A stretch of DNA of 64,000 nt from CALDTK01 sp965215115 (GTDB lineage Bacteria > Bacteroidota > Bacteroidia > Chitinophagales > Saprospiraceae): contig OZ244050.1 of assembly GCA_965215115.1 (NCBI GenBank), positions 1,860,001 to 1,924,000 of the forward strand, read 5' to 3'. Every line of letters begins with the position of its first letter. Position 1 is the first letter of the stretch. The notes beneath the pieces are model-generated. The model saw only the letters and a program-made list of their open reading frames with translations. It was not told where the DNA came from and made no database searches. A program made the position numbers and the translations under genes. Shown piece after piece: positions 16,301 through 24,327 of the stretch.

Positions 16301-17924
16301 CGGCGACGGCACCACGAGTACGGCCGATACGGTGCGGCACACCTACGTGGCCGGCGACACGAGTTTTGCCGTAAGGCTGCGCGTCTCGACGGGCTGCGGC
16401 TACGCCGAGCAGACGCGCGTCGTGAAGGTGCTGGCGCGGCCCACCGGAACGCTCGACGTGGACCCGTTTGCCTGCGTCGGGGCGGAGGTCTCGGTCGGGG
16501 TCAGCACCGCGGCGCCGAGCGTGCGGCTGGCGTTCGGCAACGGGCAGCGGAGTGGGGCGGCTTTCGCCAAAACACGCTACGATTCGGCCGGTACCTACAG
16601 CGTCACGGCGAATCTGCGCAGCGAGATCGGCTGTACGGACTCGCTCTCGGGGTCGATCGTCGTCAATCCCCTGCCGGTGTTGGAGCTGAGCGGCGGGGAT
16701 ACGGCCTGCGTCGGCCAGACCCTGCGCGTGAGCGCCGGCGGCCGCGACGTGCAGACCCTGGCGTGGCGCTTTCCGGATGGCGCGGTGGCCAGCGGCGCGG
16801 TAGCCACCTGGCGTCCGCCCGCGTCGGGTACGCAGGTCGGGACGGTGACGGGGCGCAGTCGGGCGGGCTGCGTGGACTCGCTGCCGTTTCGGCTCTTCGT
16901 GCGCAACACCCCGGTGGCGGGTTTTGGCGTAAGCGGCGACAGCACCTGCGTCCCGGCCGAAATCACCTTCGCCGACGCGAGCACCGGGCCGGGCATCACG
17001 AGCTACGCCTATCGTTTCGGGGACGGCGGCACGGCCGGGCGCGCGAACGGGACCTACACCTACCGCCGGGGCGGGACCTTCGACGTGCAGCAGATCGTCG
17101 GCATCGATGGGCTGTGCTACGACACCGCCACGGTGCGCGTGCGCGCGCTGGCGAAGCCGAGCCTAGTGAGTGCGCTCGTCGACGATCGCTGCGTAGCTTC
17201 CGATGCGGCCTACCTCGACGTGGCGGTGGGCGCCGACGAGCGCATCCGCGTGCGCGGGCCGGGGCTCGACACGACGGGCGGGACGCGCTTCGCCCTTTTC
17301 GCGGCCGGCAACTACACCGTCTCCGCGGTGACACCCTTCGGGTGCGACACGACGGCCGCCTTCGAGCTCACCGCCCGCGCGCCCATCGACCTCAGGCTCC
17401 TGCCCGACACCAGCATACGTTTTGGCGACAGCCTCCAACTCTGGTCCGAGGTCAACTACGCTGGCCTGAGCTACCGGTGGGTCCCGGACGAGCGCTTCGA
17501 CAGCACCATCATCGAATCGCCGTGGGCGCGTCCGCGGACCTCGACCACCTACGAATTGTCGGTGTCGCAGGGGCGCTGCGTGGCCCGCGAGACGGTGCGC
17601 GTGTCCGTGCTCCGGCGCGACCCGGTGGATGCGCCCACGGCCTTCAGCCCCAACGGCGACGGCGTCAACGACGTCTGGGAGCTCTTCCCGAACGCGAGCA
17701 TCCAGCGCCTGCGCGGCCTCAGCATCTTCGATCGCTGGGGGGAGCTGGTCTACTACACCGAGGGCCTCGGCGACTGGGTCCACGGCGGCCTGCCCCTCAA
17801 GGCCTGGGACGGCTACTTCCGCGGCGAAAAGGTAAACCCGGCGGTGTACGTCTGGCTGCTCGAGGCCGAGACTTTCGACGGGGAGGTGCAGGTGATGACG
17901 GGGGACCTGACGGTGATGGAGTAG
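13359..17924 (+). CDS. Giant secreted PKD-rich protein with type B gliding-motility C-terminal domain
   Basis: The frame is open from a TTG at 13341, but the ATG at 13359 starts a good signal peptide (ITRLAFRILVAAACVLAGGLPGRSQT). The 1521-residue product is a chain of Ig-like/PKD modules: several FDFGDGGG-, WDLGDGTTST- and YRFGDGGTAG-type PKD cores, and internal near-repeats of the form TFTLTYT.G...CA with 'PDAC....YTP' blocks (about residues 300-560). Paired cysteines are frequent. Residues about 1428-1521 (AFSPNGDGVNDVWELFP ... IFDRWGELVYY ... WDGYF ... VYVWLLEAE) are the gliding-motility-associated CHU_C domain, a type B signal for secretion by the type IX system. It is likely a surface adhesin. 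At least six hairpin-motif copies are in frame. Confidence 0.9.
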   Translation: MPPRLITRLAFRILVAAACVLAGGLPGRSQTSEPSITTCLGKQDTCATTRTIAVCFQIKLNSFSQEIDRFTIDWEDGSPVQEVPFANRDAQIVHVYNLRRFGTCNLTERFRPELLTYTKSDPKNPLANSSAFVFKFPPQSSFTISPGPTACVNDAISVRPNQCNQTEDSFDFGDGGGSGTATTHTYTTPGTYVITHRVRGECGEATSTQTITVLEKPRAVAEATAGVTVPGDPLTVCLDGGSARVIVSGLKSAGASSHQWTITGAVPFNQSGRIAVDTLTFRSPGDYTLTLRVNNACNQPDVATLRFKVVAAPQLRLTPAPDACTPFNYTPTPLLPSAAYAINGVPQTTWPFRADFGTYTVVAKLSNECGDQQLTDEFTVAAPAEITVASPAAPTTVVCAGSGPITLSASPAGGTWSGARDIRVLPQGVQFVPNTAGTFTLTYTTGSGACAKTATRAITVERLDLTLNPQPDACQAIQYTPAPTVPGATYTIDGAPVTAFPVTLDLGRHIVTASLSNSCGDISKSDTFELAAPSEVSIALPTVADTVVCVGSGALTLRASLPGGRWTGATTIADAAAQTTTFDPTRVGRVTLTYTRGEGTCARASSVAVDVQGVTVTAQPISVCAGATSVALANPMPGGTWSSPDCATCVTGSTFAFPPGGASAAATYTVRYEVTSASGCSGVATTLIEVLDPRAGFDVPGEVCTGAAVTPLLPFATPGQRVTWTVDGRAAAPPFTDLPAGPHVIEATAGLGACRDVSRQTIAVIAPPPPVEIVADRTIGCGPLEVALDIGGSTATGIDYRWSFGRGAADTLRGATVPAPITFTNVTADTLRYTVTLGSANACGDGRARQEITVYPQPLAEIGTDSAFAGCSPYRVLFSNRGSRNVDACRYFGVPGLDIRDCRDTFSLELTAIGQPRVYPIVIEARNACGTDLDTALITVLPPGIAPLFNLDDPDYAVCPGQALVFSDASTPRPSILQWDLGDGTTSTADTVRHTYVAGDTSFAVRLRVSTGCGYAEQTRVVKVLARPTGTLDVDPFACVGAEVSVGVSTAAPSVRLAFGNGQRSGAAFAKTRYDSAGTYSVTANLRSEIGCTDSLSGSIVVNPLPVLELSGGDTACVGQTLRVSAGGRDVQTLAWRFPDGAVASGAVATWRPPASGTQVGTVTGRSRAGCVDSLPFRLFVRNTPVAGFGVSGDSTCVPAEITFADASTGPGITSYAYRFGDGGTAGRANGTYTYRRGGTFDVQQIVGIDGLCYDTATVRVRALAKPSLVSALVDDRCVASDAAYLDVAVGADERIRVRGPGLDTTGGTRFALFAAGNYTVSAVTPFGCDTTAAFELTARAPIDLRLLPDTSIRFGDSLQLWSEVNYAGLSYRWVPDERFDSTIIESPWARPRTSTTYELSVSQGRCVARETVRVSVLRRDPVDAPTAFSPNGDGVNDVWELFPNASIQRLRGLSIFDRWGELVYYTEGLGDWVHGGLPLKAWDGYFRGEKVNPAVYVWLLEAETFDGEVQVMTGDLTVME

Positions 17925-17987
17925 CAGCGGGCACAGAAATCACAAAAGGACTTAGACCTCCGCGCGCCCGCGTCCGTTCATAGCCCA

Positions 17988-19762
17988 GTGGTAGGCTGCC
18001 GGTATATCGTGACTATTCTGCTGTCGATGTGGATGGGTGGCCTCTCCGCGCAGGGGCAGCCGTCGGGCCAGCAGGCCGAGCAGGCCTACCTCGTCGTCGG
18101 CTCGGAGGCGCTCAGGGCGTGTCTCGGGAGCCGTGGCGTCAAGGCCAGCCCCGCCGCTCGACTCCCGCTCTGCGCTACCCAACTGCGCGTTGAAGGCTAC
18201 CTCGAGTTCAGCGTCGACTCTAGCTACCTGCGTGGCGACACGCTCGTTGTCCTCGCGCACGAGGGGCCGCGGTACGAGCTCGGGGCCTTCACGCGCGACC
18301 TCGACACGAGTGACGTCCACGGTCCCGTGCGCCGGGAGGTCTTCGAGCCCGTCGGCTCCGTGTCGGCGCTCAACGCTGATGTAAGAGCCTACCTCGCGCG
18401 GGGTGCCCAGGCGGGCTATCCCTTCACGCAGGTGCGCCTCGATAGCCTGGCCGCCGCCGAGCAGCGCCTGTCCGGGAGGGCCACGACCTGGAGCGGCCCG
18501 CTGATCACCTACGGGGGCGTGCGCTACGGGGACGGGGCCGAGGGCCCGGTGAGTGCGGGCTTCCTGGGTCGCTACCTCCGCGTGGAGGAGGGGCGGCGCT
18601 ACCGCCAGTCCGAGATCGCGGACCTCGGGCGGCGCCTGCGGGGCCTGTCGTACCTCGAGCTCGTCCGTGAGCCGGTGGTGATCTTCGAGTCCGGCGAGGC
18701 GATCGTGTACGTGGATGCGCGTGCCCGCAAAACGAGCCGCTTCGATTTCCTCCTGGGCTTCCTGCCGAACTCCGACAACAACGACGGCCAGTTGCTCCTC
18801 ACCGGGGACGCCACCCTCGAGCTCGACAACTCCCTCAAACGCGGCGAGCGCCTCTTCTTCTCCTTCGAGCGATTGCAGCCGCAGAGCACCGAGATCCAAC
18901 TGCAGGGCAGCTACCCGTACCTGTTCGACAGTCCGTTCGGGGCGCGGGTGGAGTTCGGGCTCTACCGCCAGCAGGAGGACTGGCTGCGGGTCAACTACGA
19001 GGCCGGCTTGAATTACGCCTTCGGTGGGGCGGACGCGTACGAGTTCTTCTACGAGGGCGGCGTGGCGCAGGCGCTCGGGTTCGACACGGTGCAGCGTGCG
19101 CAGCCACGCAGCAACTGCCGGAGGTCCTGGATGCGCGCCGGAATGGTTTTGGCGTACGCCTCCGCCTCGACGGCCGCGACGACATCATCGACACGCGGCG
19201 CGGGTTCAGGGTCGTGGCGGATGCCGTGGCGGCGCTGCGGGAGGTGACGGTCACGAGCGGGATTCGGGACCTGGGCGAGGCGCTGGCCCGGGCGGCGGAC
19301 AGCGTCGGCGGGCGGACGGCGCAGTACAGGCTCGGCGTAGACGTGACCGCCTACCGGCCGCTCGGCAAACGCTTCGTGGCCGTGGCGCGGGCGCGGGGCG
19401 GGGCGCTGTTCGGGGAGCAGGAGCCGCTGCGCAACGAGCTTTACCGGATCGGGGGCCAGCGGCTGCTGCGGGGCTTCGACGAGCAGAGTATCGATGCGCA
19501 GGCGTACGTGGTGGGGACGGTCGAGACGCGGCTGCTGATCGGGGGCGGGAGTTTCCTGTTTGCGTTCGCGGACCAGGGGTACCTGCGGGACCCTTACCGC
19601 TTCCAGATCAGTCGGGACGCGCCGACGGGCTTCGGGGCGGGCCTGCGGCTCGGGACGGGAGCCGGGGCGCTGAGCCTTACGTACGCCTACGGGCGGCGGA
19701 AGGGCGCGCCGGTGGACTTTCAGCGGGCGAAGATCCACGTGGGGTTCGAGAGTCGATTTTAG
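17988..19762 (+). pseudogene. Omp85/BamA-like outer-membrane protein, frameshifted
   Basis: The GTG at 17988 starts a protein with a signal peptide (IVTILLSMWMGGLSAQ), a POTRA-like region (about residues 60-235) and the first barrel strands (FDFLLGFLPNSDNNDG). The frame fails near 19095-19110; the rest of the barrel continues in another frame (LPEVLDARRNGFGVRLRLDG) to 19762. That part carries the RGF motif in QRLLRGFDEQS and a terminal Phe, both typical of Omp85 barrels. The full protein would be about 590 residues. Its partner role (protein or lipid translocation or insertion) cannot be told. The break may be sequencing error. The last 57 codons are duplicated at 22977-23150. Confidence 0.75.
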
Positions 19763-20053
19763 GTACTGCGGGGGGGCGCGGGAGCCTCTACCGAAAAACC
19801 AGGCGGCGCGAGCACCCGAAGGCACGGCGTACCTCCAACTCAACGCGTGAAGCCGCACGACGAAGTAGGTACCAGGATATGAACTACGCTCTCAACGTTT
19901 CTGAGCCTAGCCAGCGGAGTCCAAGGTAGGGCAGCAGGTAGCCCTATGGCCTATATGTCGCCATCGCGACATTTCGCTCGATGGCTCACCAATCCTCGGA
20001 CGAAGGCGCTAAGTTGGGCGCGATAACCGCTTCGAAATCTCAAAGTTTGATGT

Positions 20054-22036
20054 ATGAATTCGAATAGAACATGGTTAGTGTTGTTCATCTTACTCCTTTC
20101 TGCAGTGTGTCGATCGCAAATGATCGGCGAGCTAATGCTAGACCAGGCTGAGGACCAAAGGAACCTCAGTTACACCAAAGGTACTTTACGTGACATTGGT
20201 ATATTTACCCCGTCAGAAACGTCAGAAGCCGAAGCTACCTTCGATGAAATATCAGCGGTGAGCGTTCACTTCGCAAGAATTGCTACTCTAGAAAATGTTT
20301 ATCAGCGTGGCAGCGATCTCACAATAAGCTTGCCATTTTCCGAAAAGTCGTATAGGGTTGAAAGGATGCGCTATGTTGATAATGATATTAACGGAGTTGT
20401 AATTGCATCTGGTGATCTGGTTGATGTTGACCAGCGAAGAAAAGGCAGAAGGTATGAAGATATTGTTAATACTGAAAATAGATTACAACTAAGCTACTAC
20501 AAAGGCACTTGGGGAGGATATATACTGCATGACGGAATCACTTATATAATATATTCGGTCAAGCCCGGAATAATTGGGCTTTACGCTACCAATCCCACAA
20601 ACTTAGACGATGACTGCACTCCACGAGCTGCTGAGCAAGAATTCCATTATGGTAAGAGTGAACCTACATTCACCCCATCTTCACCTACGAACAGCACTGA
20701 ATCCGTATGTGTCGTAAGAGTAGGGTTCGGTGTTGATGTGGCTACGAGTCAAATTGAAAATGTAGTTGCAGAGGCAGCTACCACTGTTGCGGATATGAAT
20801 GAAGCGCTTCAACTTAGTGGCGTCTCTAATCTTAGGTACGAAAATGCAGGAACGATTATACTCCGGTCGCCGTCCTTTCAGGGATTTAACCCAAGTTCAG
20901 ATCCGGACGCAATTGGTCTTGCTTCAATACAAGGATCTTTTGACGCTATGGAAGCAGATGTAGACTTTGAACTGGGCAACTTTATACATCAATATGGTCT
21001 GGACCAGTTCGCTCTCATCGTCCGCTACAGAGATGGCGTGGGTGCGGCTGGTTGGGCTGAAGGAGGAAGTCCAGCAACGAGAGATAAGGTTATTATACAA
21101 GGAAGAAGAGAAGCAAGACTTACCGGCCCACACGAGTTAGGACACAACCACGGATGTCAGCACGATGATGCCGCCGTGGGCCCAGCAAAAATCATAGGTG
21201 AACTCAACGACTGGGCTAGAGGTAGTTCATTTGCTATCAATAATCGAGGAGATCGAAACGGGACCGTGATGGGATACGCACCAAGCGCAAATAGTGTACG
21301 CAGGAAGTACTTTACACACCCATCTGCCAACGCTATTACTGGGTCCGTAGATTACGATAACGCTCGCCAATTACGAAATACAGCATGTTATGTATCTAAT
21401 TTGGGACCAGAGCCTATGGTTTCTACAGCTCCTTTAACGCTGTATTCTACACAAAGCATCTACTGCCAGGAGGAAATTGCACGTTGGGGATTAGTTAGTA
21501 ATGGAGGGAGCATAGCATCTGTAAGCTGGGCTCTGTCAGTAGGCGGCAACGCGTACGTTCATTTCGCCACGACTACGTTTCCTTCCGTTAGTCATACCTT
21601 ACCCTATTTGTTGCACGGCAAACGCCGTGATTCGAAGGTTCGAGCTGTTGTTACGTTTGCAGACGGTAATGTTATCACAGTTGAGTACAGCTTTTATATA
21701 TCCAATTGCCAGTCGGTTGATCCTACTTACGAGGAGGCACTTGTATATAAAATACCTGATACTTTAGCCGCTACAGTACCCTGCAGTGCTATCCTAAAGG
21801 AGACTACGTCTGAGCATGTAGTGATTGGATTAAATCAATTTGTCGGCATCGAAAGCATTCGCCTAAGCGACGGGTTGGGGCGTTCGACGATTGTCCCATT
21901 CGATGTAATGTCAAATGACTTGGAACATCCGACTAGCATTAGGATAGCTCGCCCATCCAGCTCCTCCATAACGATAGTCTCCATCGTTTCTCAATGTGGA
22001 GTCGTCTCCGTTCCAATGCTTCAATCTCAAAGATGA
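20054..22036 (+). CDS. Secreted metzincin zinc metalloprotease
   Basis: A 660-residue protein with signal peptide (WLVLFILLLSAVCRSQ). Residues about 220-450 form a reprolysin-like metzincin domain: the zinc site HELGHNHGCQHD (about residue 358) has the three His and catalytic Glu, and VMGYAP about 50 residues later fits the Met-turn. The upstream region (about 20-210) may be a propeptide. The C-terminal 60 residues, with SDGLGRSTIV, look like a degenerate type A T9SS sorting domain, so export to the surface or medium is likely. It is homologous to the protease at 26.1 kb. AT-rich codon use marks it as acquired. It overlaps the next gene by 4 nt. Confidence 0.85.
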   Translation: MNSNRTWLVLFILLLSAVCRSQMIGELMLDQAEDQRNLSYTKGTLRDIGIFTPSETSEAEATFDEISAVSVHFARIATLENVYQRGSDLTISLPFSEKSYRVERMRYVDNDINGVVIASGDLVDVDQRRKGRRYEDIVNTENRLQLSYYKGTWGGYILHDGITYIIYSVKPGIIGLYATNPTNLDDDCTPRAAEQEFHYGKSEPTFTPSSPTNSTESVCVVRVGFGVDVATSQIENVVAEAATTVADMNEALQLSGVSNLRYENAGTIILRSPSFQGFNPSSDPDAIGLASIQGSFDAMEADVDFELGNFIHQYGLDQFALIVRYRDGVGAAGWAEGGSPATRDKVIIQGRREARLTGPHELGHNHGCQHDDAAVGPAKIIGELNDWARGSSFAINNRGDRNGTVMGYAPSANSVRRKYFTHPSANAITGSVDYDNARQLRNTACYVSNLGPEPMVSTAPLTLYSTQSIYCQEEIARWGLVSNGGSIASVSWALSVGGNAYVHFATTTFPSVSHTLPYLLHGKRRDSKVRAVVTFADGNVITVEYSFYISNCQSVDPTYEEALVYKIPDTLAATVPCSAILKETTSEHVVIGLNQFVGIESIRLSDGLGRSTIVPFDVMSNDLEHPTSIRIARPSSSSITIVSIVSQCGVVSVPMLQSQR

Positions 22037-22839
22037 AAGTCCTACTTGCCTCCTCGCTGCTGGCTATTGTCGGGTTTGCATGTACGCTCGATGACACGTC
22101 ACTTGTCATGGCGGCTCCGAATAGTTTTTCAGATCGTTCACTTATTTGCCCTTCAAATACCTCGCTGAATGAGTGTAGATTAGGTAAGGAAGAACCTGTT
22201 GCTAGCGGTGCAATTGTCTTTCCAGCCGGTTTTCTCGATTGTGCTTGGGGCGTCCCTCCGGCACCGGCACTATCAACAGTAGGCTACTACGTTGGCACCA
22301 GAAGTGGAGTGCCGATTATAGGTGCTGCCGTTGCCGAAAAGCGTTCGGGAGTAAGAGGCTTAAATGGGGACATTCACTTGCCTGCTGGCTCCTTTTACAC
22401 GTCGATTCGCTTTAATTTTACAGAAGGATCTCATTCTGGATCCTGCTATGGAGTATCGCTAATGGCTGTTGGCCAGGTCCAAATAGAAGATTATCTTCAT
22501 GAGGTCCGTACTCTCCGCAACACACGTCTGTTGTGCAAAGGCCTACGTAGTCCCGGCTATCCCGTTGAACAGCACGACTACTCGGGCACCGGGTTTAGCA
22601 ACTTCTTCCACTTCTCGGAAGACATCATCCACCAGGGATTCGTTCCTTCGGTAGACTCTTCCCGCATGCCTATCATGATCGTGGATACGATCGATGCTAA
22701 CGGGCAATTTATCGCGGGGCGTGTCTCGGGTACGTGGCATGCGGAGAATAGCTGCGGGGCCGAATTCGAGAAAACTCGCTTCTCCTACCCCGATTCCTTG
22801 GTCATAGACTCTTTGCGATTCGTCGCCCGCTATCAGTAA
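22033..22839 (+). CDS. Predicted lipoprotein of unknown function coupled to the protease
   Basis: The ATG at 22033 overlaps the protease stop as ATGA, so the two are translationally coupled. The 268-residue product has a signal peptide ending IVGFAC, a good lipobox. The remainder contains eight or so cysteines and hydrophobic strands (YYVGTRSGVPIIGAAVAEK, FYTSIRFNF) with no motif I recognise. Its base composition becomes more GC-rich toward the 3' end. The coupling suggests a role in protease function (inhibitor, anchor or substrate), which is inference only. Confidence 0.7.
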   Translation: MKVLLASSLLAIVGFACTLDDTSLVMAAPNSFSDRSLICPSNTSLNECRLGKEEPVASGAIVFPAGFLDCAWGVPPAPALSTVGYYVGTRSGVPIIGAAVAEKRSGVRGLNGDIHLPAGSFYTSIRFNFTEGSHSGSCYGVSLMAVGQVQIEDYLHEVRTLRNTRLLCKGLRSPGYPVEQHDYSGTGFSNFFHFSEDIIHQGFVPSVDSSRMPIMIVDTIDANGQFIAGRVSGTWHAENSCGAEFEKTRFSYPDSLVIDSLRFVARYQ

Positions 22840-22976
22840 TCCGACTGCTGGGCCTTTAGGAAAGATCAGTAAGGTGAAATCGTTGAGCATCCACAAATCA
22901 ATGCAGACCTTTCTTTGAGCGCCTCACCCGCGTCCACCACGCCCCGCCCTCATACACTTGAGCTATACGCCCGCGC

Positions 22977-23150
22977 GACCCCTACCGTTTTGGCGCGAAC
23001 CGGGACGCGCCGACCGGCTTCGGGGCGGGGCTGCGGCTCGGGACGGGAGCCGGGGCGCTGAGCCTTACGTACGCCTACGGGCGGCGGAAGGGCGCGCCGG
23101 TGGACTTTCAGCGGGCGAAGATCCACGTGGGGTTCGAGAGTCGGTTCTAA
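22977..23150 (+). pseudogene. Duplicated 3' end of the Omp85-like gene
   Basis: 57 codons plus stop match the end of the Omp85-like gene (19589-19762) almost perfectly, from DPYRF to GFESRF. The main difference is at the left edge: the first copy has CAG-ATC-AGT where this copy has GGC-GCG-AAC, which together with flanking T's makes a partial hairpin motif (GTTTTGGCGCGAACC). The lengths are equal. No start codon or upstream coding part is present, so this is a fragment. Confidence 0.85.
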
Positions 23151-23271
23151 TTGGAGCGCAGAGGCCGCAGAGGGCCGCAGAGCGCGTAGGTGACTTAGCC
23201 TGCGCGGTAGGCACGTAGGGCCCTCAGGCTCGGGCGGAGCGGCGCGCCTTGCCGGTGCAGGGGGCGCGCGC

Positions 23272-24327
23272 CTACTCCCTGGCGACCTCCGCGCCACCGC
23301 GGCGGCGCCAGCGGCTCAACGCCCGCCAGGCGACGCTCTCGGATGACCACGTTGGGTAGTGGCAAAGCTCACCCCCGAGGGCACGACGGTTGGCGGCCGC
23401 CCCGGGGAGGGCGCTACCCAAAAAATCGTGACACCCGAGTCCGAGGTCGTGCGCGTGCCCCACCTCGCTCCACAGGAGATAACTGCCGACGGCGAGTTCG
23501 CGCGCGTGCTCCGTGGAGGCGCTCACCCAGGCGTAGGCCGCGTGGCGGTCGAGGAGGAGTACACTCACGCCGAGGAGTTCGCCCGCGGCGTCGGTGGCGC
23601 GCGTCCCGATCGCCCGCCCTTGCGGCGCGAGCAGCGCGAGCGCGTCGGCGACCACGTCGACCGAAAACGGGAGTGCTAGCCGCTGCCGCGCGAAAGGGGC
23701 CGCGAGCAGGGCGAGGTCGTCAGTGGTGAGGGGGCCACGCTCGATGCGGACGGCGCCCTCGGCGCGTTTGATGCGCTTCCGCATCGAGCGCGACAGCCCC
23801 GCCCGGAGGCTCTGCGGTGGCTGCACGAGGTTGATGCGGTAGGTGGGCTGCATCGCGCACCGGAAGCCGGCGAGCGCCGTGGGCCAGGCGTCGGAGTCGA
23901 GGGTACTGGGTGCCCAGGCGAGGTCGAGACTGAGGGGTCCGGGCGGGAGCCAAGTTCCGCGACGGCTGATCGCGCGCACGCGGTCGAGGAGCCTCGCCGC
24001 GGAGGCCTCGGCCCCATCGCGCGCGAGCACCTCGGCATCGACGAGTGGTGGGGCGTAGCGCGCCAGCGGCGGTACGATCACCTGCGAGAGGCCGAAGCGC
24101 CGGCGCAGGAAGAAGGGGAGTACGCCCCTGAGGGCGGCACCCTCGCGCAGGTCGGCGAAGTGCAAGGCACCGCCGGGGACGCCGGCGGCGAGGCAGTCCA
24201 GGAAGTCGGCGTCGTGCCAGAGGGTGGCGCCGGGGTGCGCGCCGACGAAGGCTCGGTACTCCTCGCCGAGGCCGCGCGGGCCATCGTCGGTTACGCCGGT
24301 CGGCCTTTCGGCAAAACCCCACATCAC
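23272..24327 (-). CDS. GNAT/FemAB-like acyltransferase (BioF2-like)
   Basis: A 351-residue protein with two GNAT-like halves typical of the FemAB/BioF2-like group: an N-terminal half ending in FRLRRRFG-like 'FFLRRRFGLSQVIVPPLARYAPP' and a C-terminal half with YRINLVQPPQSLRAGLSRSMRKRIKRAE and ELLGVSVLLLDRHAAYAWVSAS. These enzymes transfer acyl or aminoacyl groups to amino sugars, peptides or cell-wall precursors. Its ATG overlaps the cysS stop by 4 nt, which is suggestive because FemAB proteins can use aminoacyl-tRNA, but no substrate can be assigned. A hairpin motif (24303-24317) sits within the first ten codons (FAERP). Confidence 0.75.
   Translation of the reverse strand: MMWGFAERPTGVTDDGPRGLGEEYRAFVGAHPGATLWHDADFLDCLAAGVPGGALHFADLREGAALRGVLPFFLRRRFGLSQVIVPPLARYAPPLVDAEVLARDGAEASAARLLDRVRAISRRGTWLPPGPLSLDLAWAPSTLDSDAWPTALAGFRCAMQPTYRINLVQPPQSLRAGLSRSMRKRIKRAEGAVRIERGPLTTDDLALLAAPFARQRLALPFSVDVVADALALLAPQGRAIGTRATDAAGELLGVSVLLLDRHAAYAWVSASTEHARELAVGSYLLWSEVGHAHDLGLGCHDFLGSALPGAAANRRALGGELCHYPTWSSESVAWRALSRWRRRGGAEVARE

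Larger units (their letters stand above)
19763..22976. mobile_element. AT-rich genomic island between two copies of an Omp85 gene end
   Basis: Sequence from about 19.85 kb to 22.9 kb is visibly richer in A/T than the flanks and its codon use is different (frequent AAA, ATA, TTA). It holds a secreted metalloprotease and a lipoprotein gene. Immediately left is the 3' end of the Omp85-like gene; immediately right is a near-identical copy of the last 174 bp of that gene. This is the footprint expected of an integration that duplicated or replaced a gene end. I see no integrase, transposase or tRNA within it. Bases 19763-20053 hold no gene that I can support. Confidence 0.55.

Noticed and set aside
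20054..22839. Protease-lipoprotein pair as toxin-antitoxin or phage genes
   Set aside because: Both have export signals and the protease has a sorting-domain-like end; no phage or toxin motif is present.
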